Source: Tetraselmis striata (lineage: Eukaryota > Chlorophyta > Chlorodendrophyceae > Chlorodendrales > Chlorodendraceae). Taken from it: a stretch of DNA of 64,000 nucleotides. The position numbers and the translations under genes are program-made. Below, piece by piece: positions 10,801-22,665 of this stretch. The notes beneath the pieces were generated by a model, which was not told the DNA's origin, did not search any database, and saw only the letters and a program-made list of their open reading frames with translations. The stretch spans positions 40,250 to 104,249 of the forward strand of contig VCJN01001096.1 in the NCBI GenBank assembly GCA_006384855.1. Reading direction: 5' to 3'. How positions within the stretch are numbered: position 1 is the stretch's first letter; every line of letters starts with the position of its first letter.

Positions 10801-13622
10801 CGGCATCCGAATCACGCCGCACCGGAGCGGAAACAGGCCTGGATGCGGGCGGGCACATCTGGGATGGAGGGTTGGGCGGCGCCCCCGTCGGGCTGCTCTG
10901 GCGGATGTACTCTGCCCCTGCCTGGAGCATCTTCTCTCTGAGTGCCGGCTGGAGCTTCTTGAGGTAGTTAGTCACGCGGTCGGGGCAGGCCTGGGCGTAT
11001 GCACCATAGCAGAGTCGGCCATTGGTGCGGACATCTGCCTGTGCGTCTTGGACAGCTGCGGAGACAGAGGCGGCAAATGCACATCGACGTCAATGCACAC
11101 ACTCCTACATGCCCACAATACACTCGTTTGCATGACCTGGCCGCACTCTTGGAATGGCCGAATGCAGTCAAGCCAGCAGTCATACCTGCAGAGATTGACT
11201 TTTCCACAAGGTCCAGATGCCTCTCAAATGTCTTTCGGTCCCACACCTGAAGGAGGGGCACACTACTCGGTCAGGCTACTGCCACCCGGTATGACTATGT
11301 GCAGTCTCGGAGCAGGCAGATGAGAGGTTACACCACCTCCAGCATTAGAAGAAGCAGTTTGGAGCAGTTGGTCCTCATCACTTTGTTCCGCTCACTGATC
11401 ACCGCGCTCAGAATCTGCACCACGGCGCCTTTGGCACGGCAATGCTGAACAACGGTGGCCATGGCCTCGTTGGCAGCGTCCGCCATGACTTGGACAGAGA
11501 TGACAGACACCTTCATCATGAAGGGGAGGAAGTGGACTGCCAGAGGCTCAAACTTGTTGCCCAGTGAAATTGCGAGCTCCGCCAACAGGTGGCAGGCGAC
11601 GCGTGACACCGCCGACCGTCGGTCGTTCAGCTGCTCTGTCACAGCGTCTTTCAGATTCCTGAGCTCGTCCAGAAAGTTGTTAAGCTGGGCAGCGCCGCCG
11701 AGGACCATCCCCTCGAGCTGCAGCATTGCCTGCAAGACAAGCGGCGGAACAAAGGGGGAGTGGGGATGAGAGGATGAGTGCCATCGGACAGGGCTCCAGT
11801 GACGGGTTAGTGTGCCATGCAGTCGGGGTGTGACGAGCAGCAGGGTCCACTGCACATGCGCTGGCAGGGTGAGAAGGGGACTGATGTGGACCTTGATGCG
11901 GGAGTCCCAATCATTCTTCACATCAAGCTGAGGCAGGAGCTTGGCGCATTTCGATTTGAAGTCGCTTTCAGACGTCACGGGCACGACCTCTACCGGGGGC
12001 AGCTCCCCATCCGCTGTGAGGCCGCCAGCATCTCCAAAACCACCTGCGAGTGCACATGGAGAGGGCCACGCCTGTCATAGCTGGTTCAGGCTAGCACCGC
12101 GCCTCCTTAGCGCATCACTGCGCATTGCCGTACTCACCGCGCTTCCCATTCTGGCTTGGCCGGGCTGAACCAGGACGCGATGAACCGGACGATCCAGATT
12201 TGTCGGATTTCCCGCTGGAAGACTTGTCAGTATGATTCTTGGGCGCAGCTGATGGCAGCACCGCATGATGTCAGTGCCTGTGCCATTACCCCGGCACGCG
12301 TGTGCAGCAGCTCCGCCGCCTATGAAACTGGCGGGACCATGCTCACTCACCGTTGGCCCGCTCCACCCCATGCTGGATGGGGTCGATGTCCGCAAAGCAG
12401 TTGTCGATCTCGCGCTGCTGCGCAGGGCGGATGTCGAACTGCTTCAGCAGCGACACCAAATGGTCCCCCGTCTGGCAGTACATCTCGCCCAGGAACGCGA
12501 GCGCGGCTTCCCTCACGCTCCTGCATGCCAATGACAGAAACAAGGCCTCGGGTTAGCTTGCGCAAGTACACTGCTGGTCAGCGCTGCCATGCCGGAGGAG
12601 AGATGGGCAGTGGTGTCTTCCACTGCCCTCTAGGGACGGACTGGAGGCTCACGCTGTCGGGTCCTCCATGACGGAAATGATGCTGAATAGCAACTGCTTC
12701 TCTGCGGCAGCTGTGATGGACCCAAAGCCCAGATTCTGAAATACGATTGTGATGGTATTTGCCAGCTCCTCCCGCACGCGTTGATTCTTGTGCGTCCACG
12801 CCCAGGCAACCTTCTCCAACAGCAACCCCGGATCCAATATCTGTAACCAGGGCAGCGGTCAGCAGCAGCACCGCCATGTCTTTTGCCTGCCCACGCATAT
12901 CCGCCCGTCACTTACCGCAGCTGGAAGTACGGGTCGTCACTGGGTAGGGATTTATACACCGCGCTCCCATGCACGTACCTCGGATAAAGCAATCAACAGT
13001 CGTTGGGCAGAGTCTCTGACCGTCTGCTTTGAGTCTCCCAGCTTCTCAACCTGTGCATGTGAAGGAAAGGCCAGTCCGCATCTGAGCCACGACCTTCGAA
13101 CCGCGGCATTAACAGTGTGACGCTGTAGGTCAGGACCATGAAAAGTGCTTACGCACCGTTGGTGGTATCAGGGCGTTGGCGTATCCTTTGAAGGCATCCC
13201 CGTCCTGAAGAACAGCTGCGTGCAGCACCTGGAGGGTGCCTTGGCAGATCTGTAGGCAGCGGATGGTGGCTGGTCAACGCGAGGCACAACACGGCGGCGC
13301 ATGCGGCAAATCCGAGCTCGGCGGATCCTGCCTACCTTGAAGTTGTGGTCCTTTACCAGTACATCACTGACTCGAACCAAGTCAGCTACCTCATCTCGAC
13401 CAAGTGAGTTGTTCTCCACATAGTCCTGCGAGTGGAAAAAGGGCATCCCACCGTGAGCACACCAAGAAAACCACCCAGGACGATGCACACCAGCACAACC
13501 GCAAGTTCTGCACCCACCTGCAGAGCAGGGAGGACTGCGAGCCGCTGCTTGGTGTCACCGGTTTCTGCATCAGATACAAGGCTCTCCCAGTCCATGCTGC
13601 CTGGAGAGTCGCCCAAAAGCAC
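7861..13622 (-). CDS. CLASP: CLASP-type microtubule-associated protein
   Basis: Sixteen exons on the minus strand close in phase: 13622-13518, 13425-13336, 13249-13157, 13050-12979, 12840-12653, 12520-12351, 12248-12138, 12043-11892, 11729-11337, 11246-11186, 11055-10736, 10660-10273, 10225-10071, 9965-8773, 8681-8396, 8286-7861, encoding about 1400 residues, the normal CLASP size. An N-terminal TOG domain (about 1-245, with VRDSAQRLL and VREELANTI) is followed by a second TOG (about 295-480, NDWDSRIKAMLQLEGMVLGG), a Ser/Pro/Arg-rich linker, a third TOG-like block (about 760-930) and a C-terminal HEAT block ending SQLKLVTIYVNRAAQ. CLASPs stabilise plus ends and organise cortical or spindle microtubules. 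MDWESL at residue 10 is an alternative start. The donor GTCCAC after 11892 is unusual. No clear SxIP motif was seen. Confidence 0.9.
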
Positions 13623-15541
13623 ACACTAGAGGGGGCACATGTCGCGATGTCAACAGTATGCTGAACTACAGTCCGCCGAACTACAGTCCGCCTGATCACC
13701 AGGGCGTTTCCGCTCAGACAGCTGGTGCCATACTGGCTTGTCACTCACTGCTAATAGGACCTAACCAACGCCCCGACACGATGACATAACGTAAACTGCT
13801 GCGCAAGAAGCAGGTGGTGGTGTTCGCATCGGGCCTGGTCAACGGTATCGGCCGCTCGGCACAAAGGCACAAGTAGAACATCATAGAGCGCTGTGTTACA
13901 AATGCGCCCCATACATGAGAGGCAAGCTCTTGCAGAACCAAGGAGACGGCCTGAATGCTGTTCGCGGCATCCCCAGACTAGTGAGCGCGTTGGGTTCCGA
14001 GCTGGTCATCGGATGGCTACTACAGCCGACGGTAATAATTCCCCCCCATCCCCCCGGCCACACACCACCACCGTGCCTCAGCCCGCCGCGCCTTGGCCGC
14101 TTCGCGCCAACACCATAGTCAAACTCCCCGTCTCGAAACATTGCTCTAGCTGAAACACGAAACTTTGGCTAGGCCGGCCCGTGAACCGCTGCTCAGATAC
14201 CCGACGGCCCGTCTTGCCTGCCCTCCTGAGTGGCTGACCGGTCGTCACGTGACCTGCGGACAACAGACGGCGGCCCGGCACAACTGGCTCACTGCGTCCG
14301 GGGGTCCCACCTGTCGGAAACAACCTGCAACGGCTTGCCCGAGGTGCCGAGGCAGGCACGTTGGGGATTTCTGGGTCAGCCCGACTCCCTTCCGCTTGCG
14401 CTCCCAGATTCGGATGGCAACACGGCTAACTTGACGGCTGCTGGCATCACTCGGGCGGACCAGACCACTCGAGTCCGTTCTTCAGTCGTCGTCAGTAGTC
14501 GGCGCGCGGACCCGCGACGAGCGCGTGCGGCAAGGCGGCAGCACACAAGCAAACGCATGCGCACCGGCCGGGGGACTCCGGGTACCAGTACTTAGTATAG
14601 AGTTTCAGAACGTATCAGTAGTTTTCGCAGCTAGACAGCGTAGATTTTGCATCAAAATGTACGGGGTCGGCTGGGACCGAAAGATCCAACAGATGAAAGA
14701 ACAGTGGCCGGTCTGGCGGGGCCCGTACACGGACATATGTGAGTCAATTATACAGGGAATATCCATATATAATCCACAGGACGCACAGGTTCTTCTCTGC
14801 TATGGCCCAGTGGCAATAACAAAGCGATCTGCCCATCAATAAAATCGGGGTGCTGCAGCGCGGAAGGGCGATGTGGCAGATGCCTGGGTGGTGCGGGACC
14901 ATCAGCCCAGTTCATACGGTAGCCATGCCTGACCCAATCTCTGACTCGACTGACTCTGACTGATTCAGAGAAACTGTCCCAAAATAGCAAGCCTTAACGG
15001 ATAACACCGGCCGATTCCACAGGAGAATTGACGTCCAGAGCCGGCTCATGAGGAAGCTCAAATTTAGCTGACGTTAAAACCGTCACAAAATGCCAACGCC
15101 ACAGATAGCATCATAGTGGTTAGCATGCAGTCTGGATGACTGCTGCATGAATCAAACAATGAGTTTGAACTCGAAAATGTCTGTAACTGAAAATCGCAGT
15201 ATTTTCAAATAAAATATCGCTCCGACACAACGGGAGATATGAATCGTCCCACAGGGTGTGTCGCCTTTTACACGAAAGCATCGCCGGCCAACTGATGGGA
15301 AGTTGCCGAGACAACTGCCAGGGGCAGCACAGGATAGCAGAGGCCATCATATGTATTACACACGAGGTATCTCTCGGAGATACACCACCTAACAGGTGAC
15401 TCTCCCGGAGGAGATCAGAGCTGCTATGACACGAGCCTGAGCTCAGCTCCCGGAGGAGGGCTAACAGTCGCCCGGAGGCCTAACTGCAGCTACATGAACA
15501 CCATCACTGGCCAGGCCAGGAGGACTGCAGACTCCACAGCT
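13623..15541. other. Intergenic region upstream of CLASP, no gene recognised
   Basis: Holds the presumed CLASP 5' leader and promoter plus sequence flanking the Gag-like ORF. A plus-strand ORF at 14525-14842 (105 codons) contains a compact segment MYGVGWDRKIQQMKEQWPVW, which I do not recognise. Near 15395-15480 the motif CCCGGAGG occurs three times, which may be the 3' end of the Gag-bearing element. Confidence 0.5.
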
Positions 15542-16615
15542 TCATCGACGTGCACTCGGGCAGTCCCTACTGAAGTGTCCCTTCCTTTGGCAACGATAAC
15601 AGGTGATGTCCGCAGCAGAAGACCGACCAGAAGGAGACTTCTCCTCGCGCCGGCCGCCCTCCCTCCGGTCGTCGCTCCCACGGTGAAAAGACTCGGGCTC
15701 GCGAGAAGAGGAAGAAGGCTTCTCGCGCGAAGAAGAAGAGGAAGGTTTCTTGGCCTTGACCTTCTCAATCGCCTTCTTCAGCTCCTTGTAGTCCGCTGAG
15801 CCCTTCCCGCCGAGAGGGTCCACTGCATCGAACTCCTTGGCGACTTCCGCGCCGTACTCGTGCTCCACATGCAGCTTCTTGCCACGCTTGTTAATCCGAA
15901 GAGCTACAGTGGTACACAAAGCTAGTGCCGCGGTGATCGTCTTGAACAGCTCCGCAGGCGACGCTGGCGAGGAAGCAGGAAGATCGGCGCCGTCCTCAAC
16001 CAAGTCACGCAGAGGCTCCTCCGCCGGTGCCAAAAGGTCGTAGATCTGGAAGACGTCGTCTAGGTCGCGCTGAAGAATACGAGCATCAGCAGTATGGCGG
16101 CGGTGAACCTTACCATCTTTGTCCAGCCAGCCATCCTCGGGTGCGTGGATGGTGCGAGGCGGGGCTTCCACAGCTGAAGGTTGAGCTGGTCTTTTGCCCT
16201 TGCGGTCGTAGTCGGCGTCCCCCTCCGCAACGCGTTTCGAAGCTGAAGCCGAAGTGGACGGACCGCTCGACGACGCGACTGCCTGCCTAAGCTCAGAGAC
16301 CTCTCGTTCGATACGGAGTAGAGCAGTAGAAGTATCAGCAACTGCCTGTCTAGCGGCGACGAGAGGGGGAGATTCAGCTACCCCGTCTGCAGGTAGAGTG
16401 TCGCCACCTAGGACAGTGAGATGATTTTCGCGCGAAACGAGTTGCTCGCGAAGAGCTCTGCGAGACTCAAGTAACTCGTTCCAAACGAGTTCAAACTTGT
16501 CTATTGCTAAAACAGAGACGAGAAAGCAAGGCGACAGCACCACAAGCGAGACAAGGAGCCACGCCCAAGACGGACTCGTGGAGCGAGCCATGGTGAGTGC
16601 CGGGATCAAACACAC
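15542..16615 (-). CDS. Gag-like protein with CCHC zinc knuckle
   Basis: One uninterrupted 357-codon frame, unlike the broken elements elsewhere here. The N-terminus has a hydrophobic stretch (WAWLLVSLVVLSPCFLVSVL, about residues 17-36), followed by a charged helical region (SRRALREQLV, TALLRIEREVSELRQAV), a Ser/Lys-rich tail, and near the C-terminus CYRCQRKGHFSRDC, a classical CX2CX4HX4C nucleic-acid-binding knuckle of Gag proteins. No protease or reverse transcriptase follows, so it is either a non-autonomous element or a domesticated Gag. M at residue 9 (MARSTS) is an alternative start. A TATA box lies about 120 bases upstream. Confidence 0.75.
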   Translation of the reverse strand: MCLIPALTMARSTSPSWAWLLVSLVVLSPCFLVSVLAIDKFELVWNELLESRRALREQLVSRENHLTVLGGDTLPADGVAESPPLVAARQAVADTSTALLRIEREVSELRQAVASSSGPSTSASASKRVAEGDADYDRKGKRPAQPSAVEAPPRTIHAPEDGWLDKDGKVHRRHTADARILQRDLDDVFQIYDLLAPAEEPLRDLVEDGADLPASSPASPAELFKTITAALALCTTVALRINKRGKKLHVEHEYGAEVAKEFDAVDPLGGKGSADYKELKKAIEKVKAKKPSSSSSREKPSSSSREPESFHRGSDDRREGGRREEKSPSGRSSAADITCYRCQRKGHFSRDCPSARR

Positions 16616-16735
16616 TACAGAACGCAGAAGAAATTTGAATTTTTGTAGTCGAAGATAAACGAAAATGTACCAGTCGTAGAAGACAATATAGTCGGATGCC
16701 TTCCAACAACTGAAGGCGCCCCCGGTCCGCGGCCG

Positions 16736-16750
16736 CCCTTTATACTCGGC
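16736..16750 (-). promoter_or_regulatory. TATA box of the Gag-like gene
   Basis: Minus strand reads GCCGAGTATAAAGGG within GC-rich DNA, about 125 bases before the Gag-like ATG at 16615. Position and context fit a core promoter, possibly inside an LTR. Confidence 0.55.
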
Positions 16751-16889
16751 TAAAGGGCGCCGCCGGACCGGCGCTGGCCGGTACCGGCGTACCGGGCCGG
16801 CAGGGGCGTCACTTAACCCTGACGGCGCTGCGAAAACCAGGGTTTCCTAGGTCGTTCCTCCCAAGGAAACCCTACAGTTTCAAACTCGT

Positions 16890-16944
16890 CATTCTTTTTT
16901 CCGCCCCCGGGACAGGACTGGCACCAGTGAAACCCTTGCAGTGA
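16890..16944 (-). mobile_element. LINE 3' tail, copy 2, strongly 5'-truncated
   Basis: Minus strand reads CAAGGGTTTCACTGGTGCCA and ends CCCGGGGGCGGAAAAAAG, matching the last half of the tail at 5708-5803. It is embedded in the 3' part of an unrecognised minus-strand ORF (16813-17169), whose C-terminal residues are therefore element-derived. Confidence 0.75.
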
Positions 16945-18085
16945 AACCGGCATCGATTCCGAAATGGACTCGGGCGTCAATTCCGATACGGATTCCGACG
17001 ACGATGAGTCGTCGTTCAGAATGGAGTCCAGCCATTGATCGTCGACATGGCCCATGAAGTAGCCTATCAGAGTGGAATAGTAGAGCGCAACGTAAATCTT
17101 TAGCATATCCGCCGCGGGCTCCGACTGGGAGGGGCGCAGTCTCTCGTGAACGATCCCATAAACACCCAATACGGCTTGTACGGGAATCGAGGAACATGTA
17201 CACCGTTCGGGTTTTCGGGTTTAGTCCGGTAGGGCCGTGTAAGACGCTGGGCGACTTTTCCGGGCTCCGCGAAAATCACAGACTAGTAACAATCGCCAAG
17301 CGTAACTGCGGAGACGAAAGCAAACCGGCGCTTCTCCCCGTTATCTTGACGCCGCTCATGTTGGTGAACCTCGGCGAAACGGAACATGAGCGCGCCCATC
17401 TGCGGGAATGCGGATCGTGGTTGACGGAACGGGCGGTCATACAATTGTATCACTCTCGTATTAATTATTTGCTGATGATGCTCTCGGTGCTGTGCGCGCG
17501 CAAGCACGGTGCCAGGATGATAAAGCGCGCGCAGCACGCGAGCAATGACGCGCCGCGCGCGCCACCTCACTACCGCCCGCGGACGCACATCAGCAGGCGC
17601 GCTGATCCGCGTGCTGCCGCCCGTCTTCCGGCTGCTCCGTATCACTGTCTGCTGCTGCTGTGGGCGTCAATCCAGGGCTCGGGGGCCCCAGTGCTGGCTG
17701 GGCACAATAGTCACGCTTGGGTCCTGGCGGCACGGAACACGGTCCGTGAAGGGGGAGGAGCCGGACTCCCTTGGCGACTGTACCGGCTAAATCCGTGGGA
17801 GCGCGGTGGCGTGTTCGGGGAGACGCCGTATAGTACTGAAACATAATACTGACGTTGTGACGTCGTCCTCCTCCGAACGCCGCTTTCCGTCCCACGGGGA
17901 CATGCTCTGCGGAGCTCTGCGTCTTCACAGACCGGCTTGCTCCACTGTAACGCTGTGGAATTGGCAGCGGCCTACAATTTGGGTTCCTGAGGTGGCGCAG
18001 TCCGTGCGCTGACTCTGCGCGCTGCACCTGGACTACCGGGCAAGGGCGCGGGCGTCACGTGCGCTGCGAGTACGAGTGAGAGGAA
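16945..18085. other. Intergenic, unrecognised ORFs only
   Basis: A minus-strand ORF at 16813-17169 has an acidic Ser-rich patch (SILNDDSSSSESVSE), and a plus-strand 216-codon ORF at 17196-17846 overlaps a minus-strand ORF at 17283-17645. None shows a family motif. The 17846-18085 part probably holds the RING gene promoter. Confidence 0.45.
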
Positions 18086-19448
18086 ATGGACTCCTACTTG
18101 ATTGAGCAGCACGTTGAGCTGGAGGTGGACGACCTGCTGTTGACGTTGGTGGAGGACGCGGAGGTTGTCCTCGAGGGGTTTCTTGCGGAGCGTAATGCGC
18201 CGGCAGCAGCTGTGAGTGCGGCGGGTTTGCTTGTGGCAGGAGACCCCAACTTGAAGTTTTGAATTTGCTTCGTCTCTCCCGCTGGCTTTCTGAAGAGCTG
18301 CGCCCTTCCCTGCAGCAGGGGGAGCTGTCTGACCAATTATGCAAGGAAGAAGATTGGACGTGTGCCATCTGCTTGGACTCTATTGCACTTGCGGAGACAG
18401 CAATCGTTAAGGGCTGCGGTCATCTGTACTGCGGTGCGTGTGGCTGCCCAAACTTCCCAATTGATGGCTGGACTCCATGCTCAGTGGTAGCCCAAATTGT
18501 CGATTAACGCATGTGGCAGGACCTGCCTACGTTCTTTCACCACGGAAACGATTCGCCACCTCACTCTGTGCGCTGTCTATTTTTCGCACTCCACCTCACT
18601 CTGTGCGCTGTACAATTTGCGCAGTTGGATGCATTTTGAAGTGGTCGCTTGTGAAGGAGGACAAGGTCACATGCCCGAAATGCAAGGCTCCCTTCAATTT
18701 TCTGTACACGTACCGCGCTCTAGATGGGACGCTGAACGACTTCCCACAGGTATTGACAGCCCCATCCTCGACCCTGTATGGATGGGGTCGCCCGCTTGCT
18801 TCGGATGCTGAGGTGCGCTGCTTTTTTGGAATTCAGGAGGAGTCTGTGGTGTTGCTCCAGCGGGCTGTGTGGTTCGAGGAGTCTCTCGGAAACTTCAAAG
18901 GTAAAGGGATTGCCTTCGAGCCGGAATTTGATGTGCAAGACTGGCTGGAAGAGGAGTGTTTCGAGTATGATGAGGACGACGATGACGATACCAGCCAGTA
19001 CTTCATGAACTCCTCTGGAAGTGCGCAATCACACTCTCCCGTCCCCATGTGCCCGTCCCCCATTCCCCAGTTCATCCTGGGCGTTGGCACTGATACTGCG
19101 TGCGTCCGTGCCTTCCGTGCAGGGCGATCGCGTGTCATGATCGGCAACCGTCGCTGGGGGTCCAACGGGTACATCCAATCTGGCCGCATGGCTGCAAGGC
19201 CTGTCGACCCAGGCCCGCACCGTCCCTCCAAAGCCCACCACCGGGTGGCCTCAAAGGACATCAACCTGGAGCCAGCCCGTGGTCGCAGGGGCGTCGGTTC
19301 CCGCGTCCATGCGGGCGCAGAACCATTTGGCACCTCACCCCCACAGCGCAAAGAGATCCCTGGCATGCCTCCGCCCGAGCCCTCGCCAGCTGGAAAGGGC
19401 CGCAGGGCGCGGCGGGCGCGGAAGCGGGCGGCGGTGGACGAGAATTGA
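18086..19448 (+). CDS. RING-finger protein, plant-type
   Basis: Five exons, 18086-18211, 18316-18433, 18625-18749, 18837-19020 and 19123-19448, close in phase to give 292 residues. Residues about 54-105 form a C3HC4 RING: CAIC, then CGHLYCVGCILKW, then CPKC. After the RING comes FLYTYRALDGTLNDFPQEES and VVLLQRAVWF, the extension I recall from a conserved plant RING/U-box superfamily. An acidic run (DEDDDDD) precedes a basic, low-complexity C-terminus (GKGRRARRARKRAAVDEN) that could be a nuclear targeting signal. The likely role is E3 ubiquitin ligase; the substrate is unknown. The last intron is optional, because the frame is open through it, so a longer isoform is possible. Confidence 0.85.
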
Positions 19449-19517
19449 CCGTCGCGGCGAATGCGACAGGGCCCAGAGCTCTGCTGCCCACCCGAGCATC
19501 GGCGAGTATCATGCAAT

Positions 19518-19522
19518 TGTAA
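19518..19522 (+). terminator. TGTAA polyadenylation signal of the RING gene
   Basis: TGTAA lies 70 bases after the RING stop and is repeated at 19534-19538. It is the usual poly(A) signal of green algae. Confidence 0.5.
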
Positions 19523-19930
19523 AGTTTGTAGTATGTAAACAAGCGGCAACATCCGATGTATCAATTGTTTTGGCGCAAACCCATGTCCGCCGGCGTGCAG
19601 CTGGCATGCGGTATGGCGCCGCTGCCGGTGGTTTCAGCTGCATTCACCATACAACGGTGTGGAGCATGTACGCTACTACATTCCACACACCCGCCTAAAA
19701 AAGGTTTGGTTCGGCGGGGCAATTAGTTTTCCCAATTTCCCACTGGAATGCGTGGGAAGCGATGATGTCATGTTGGCAGTGTGGCAGCTGAAATCTGGCG
19801 GTACGGCTTGTGAGTTACAAGCTGCCTGAGCCGCCGCCATCCATGCACCACCAAGGCGCATCAGCCGCATCCCATCCGAGTGCGGCGGGTCACGTATCAG
19901 GCGGCCGGAGACTGGCGATTGGAGCCCGCG

Positions 19931-22665
19931 CTAAAGCAGGCCGTACGTCCCCAGCATGCTTCGAACGAGCCCCTGCCATGCGGCGGCGTTGTGGTACAGC
20001 GGGCAGTTGCGGCTGCACGCGAGCACGTAGTTGGGGTCCAGGGGCGGGAGTGTGTGGCATGTGCAGAGGGGCGGCAGCTTGACGCCCAGCTCGGCGGCGC
20101 GGGCCTCGTAGTTGGCGAGGCTTGCGCGAGGGAACGGCCCCCTCCTGCTGCCCATGGCCGCCTCGCCACCGCTGCCAGTGTCAGCCCTGCCCACAACCCG
20201 GATGGCGTAGTCAGCGTGTTCACATAAACAAAGGACATATTCTCATTTGATATCCGTCTGCCTAAACGTTACCTGTCGCTGCTGTACGCGGAGGTGGGTT
20301 TCGGCGTGCTCCTGCGAGGCTCCACATCAGGGTCTTGCGATTGCCCCAGCCTCTCTTGGTCGGCTGCGGGCGAGCTCCAGTATTGATAACTGCAGCACAA
20401 CGCCGCGTCAGCGGCATGGCCTGGCATCACAGGTGGCAAGGGCATGGCCGCACAGAGATCCTCGCCCACCTGTGGTGCACCACTGTCTTGAAGGGTGCGT
20501 GAATGTCCACGAGGCTTGCCTGCTTCTCCAGTAGAACGCTGTCGTGCTCATAGTGCGCAGGCTGTGCAAATGCGTGCCAGGGCAGCATCATGGACCAGCC
20601 CTGGTTCAGTACACCCGTTCTCTCTCTCTCTCTCTCTCTGGCATCAAGAGGGCGTGTAGAAGTACCCACAGAAGTCAAATCGCATCTAGCTGGCCAGCAT
20701 ACCTCCGCTGGGTATTGCACAGTTGGCACATGCCTCGCCAAGTTGAGCCTGGCAGTCTGCCCTGCCTGGCTAACTAGCTGCATGTTGGACTCAAAGCTCT
20801 CCGGGGGAGTTATGTCTCCTGCACAGCAGCGGCGCTGCTTAGTAGCGCCAAAGGGGCCCAGTGCACACAGCTTGCCGAAACGATCGTGTGGATGAATGGG
20901 CGTTCATGGAGCAGGCAGGCAGTGAGTGCCAAGCTGCAAAAACACGGCCCGAGTGTCTTCATTAAGTCCGCTGCCGCACTCACCGAGAGGGTGTCTCCAT
21001 TCCGGCAGAGCCCACTCCTCACGGGAGCTCTCAGGCCACTCCTGCACACATCAGTCGCTCGTCAGGCTGCGTCTTTCCAACATGGCATTTGCTTGCCATC
21101 CATTCGCTGTGCACTCACCCCTTCCTCCAGAGCGTGCGGCTCTGGCAGGCCATCCTTCAGCGTCATCTCTTGCATGTCGGCGGCCAGCAGCTCGGGGCGA
21201 TCCTCGGCCTGGCCGTCATCCGAGTGCGGTTCACCCATGGACAGCTCCTCCGCCAGCACGTCGCACACTTGAATCTCCTCAAGCTCCGGAGCTTCAGAGC
21301 AGGCAGTGGCGACGACTTCCCGCCCAGATGACACGCTGTGGCGCTCCGCGCTTGGCTGTCGAGCATTGCGCGTACCCATCGGAGACGGGCGAGGGAGGTG
21401 TCAGACGGATACGCGGTATGCCTATTGCATGGTATCCTACGGCCGGCTCAACACATCCCCTGACCCTGTCGCGCAACTGGCATCCATCGATGGGGACTAC
21501 GGGTGCCGACGCGATTATAAGGACAAAAAACTACAACCCAGAAGAACGCGCCATGCCCTTATCGGTCCAATTTCAGACGAATACATCACGATATCATCAC
21601 GAGAACTGAGAACATTCGCTAGCATCCCATTTCTGAGAGCCGAAAACTGGGTTGGGTCGGCCCCCGTAGTAGCCCAATGCATACACGTTATCACCACTGA
21701 GCCTATGCGAGTGCGGACGCGGTAATAGGAATCACTGCAAATGAGGACCTGGCCTGCCTGTTGGAGGTCAGATGCAGGCAAAGCTACAGCAAATATCCCT
21801 GAAGGGTGCACGCAAAGCCCGATCTCGGGCTCGGCACCCGTACTGGCTCTGGTTTCCTTTCCGGTACAAGTAGGAGAAACCAACCGATTCTCCTGCATTT
21901 TCCTTCCTGCCCCATCCTTAATTCAATGGTGTGTGTACCGAGCGACCAGGGCGGCCGTGCGCGTACCTGAGACCGAGCGATCGCGGAGACATCGATGGTG
22001 TCGCCGTCTTCAGACGCGCCTGCTGCCTGATGCGCGCAAGTCCACAGAGTGAGTAAGCCGGCAAGCGCAGTAACCTGGGCGTGCATGCAATGCAGCTCTC
22101 ACCGCTTGCTCTCCTGGTGTTGGGGTCGCCACTGACGGTGGCGATGTGGCCCCATTGACCTCGTGGAGTGGTGCCTGTGCGCGTTCAGTGGCCCGCGGCC
22201 CCTTCTTGTCCATGCTTTTCACACGCGGCTGAGAGATGGACCACGGCTTCTTGGGGGCAACGGCATGCTGATGCGCGGGGAAGGCGCCCACACAGTCAGA
22301 GAAACGGCAGGTGGCACAAAGTGTTCGCATGCGAGCCCGATCGGGTGCCACTCAATCCAGGGGCGGGTCGCATATTGACCTGCTTCTGGAATTGATTCAG
22401 CGCCTTCTGGCTCCGCATTTCCGTCTGCTGCTTCAGGGCCTCCCTGCGCCTCTTCTCTGCCAGCTTCCTCTCCATGACCTAACAACAAGCAGCGCGTCGG
22501 AGCTATGAGGCGATGTGCGGGAGAACACACTCCCAACCACTTGGCGAATCGGACACGCCGGATGAGCATGCGATGCAGGAGGCGTCTCACCAGTTCCGCT
22601 TCCCGAAAAGCGTCCTCGCTCTGATGCAGGCTGCTCCGATCTACGCGTGGCCTCAGCAGATCCAT
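19931..22665 (-). CDS. Coiled-coil protein with C-terminal Cys-rich motif
   Basis: Ten exons close in phase: 22665-22591, 22478-22380, 22267-22103, 22026-21967, 21355-21119, 21041-20984, 20818-20703, 20600-20470, 20389-20273, 20186-19931, giving 437 residues. Residues about 26-58 are a strongly charged helix (MERKLAEKRRREALKQQTEM), a coiled-coil candidate. The middle is acidic and low complexity. The C-terminus carries LPPLCTCHTLPPLDPNY and ACSRNCPLYHN, four cysteines and two histidines in a compact block followed by a short helix, which may bind zinc. The layout reminds me of the centrosomal CCDC15 family, but this is unverified memory. It converges on the RING gene with 482 bases between stops. 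Confidence 0.7.
20619..20639 (+). repeat. (TC)n microsatellite
   Basis: About ten TC units in the intron between exons 7 and 8 of the minus-strand coiled-coil gene; in the transcript this is a purine (GA) run. Confidence 0.9.

Noticed and set aside
17196..17846. 216-codon plus-strand ORF as a gene
   Set aside because: No recognisable motif, low-complexity C-terminal half, and an equally open antisense frame; GC-rich DNA yields such frames by chance.
18477..18836. Reading the RING gene as one exon from 18477 to 19448
   Set aside because: That frame would lose the first RING cysteines; splicing at 18433/18625 and 18749/18837 gives a complete C3HC4 RING in phase.
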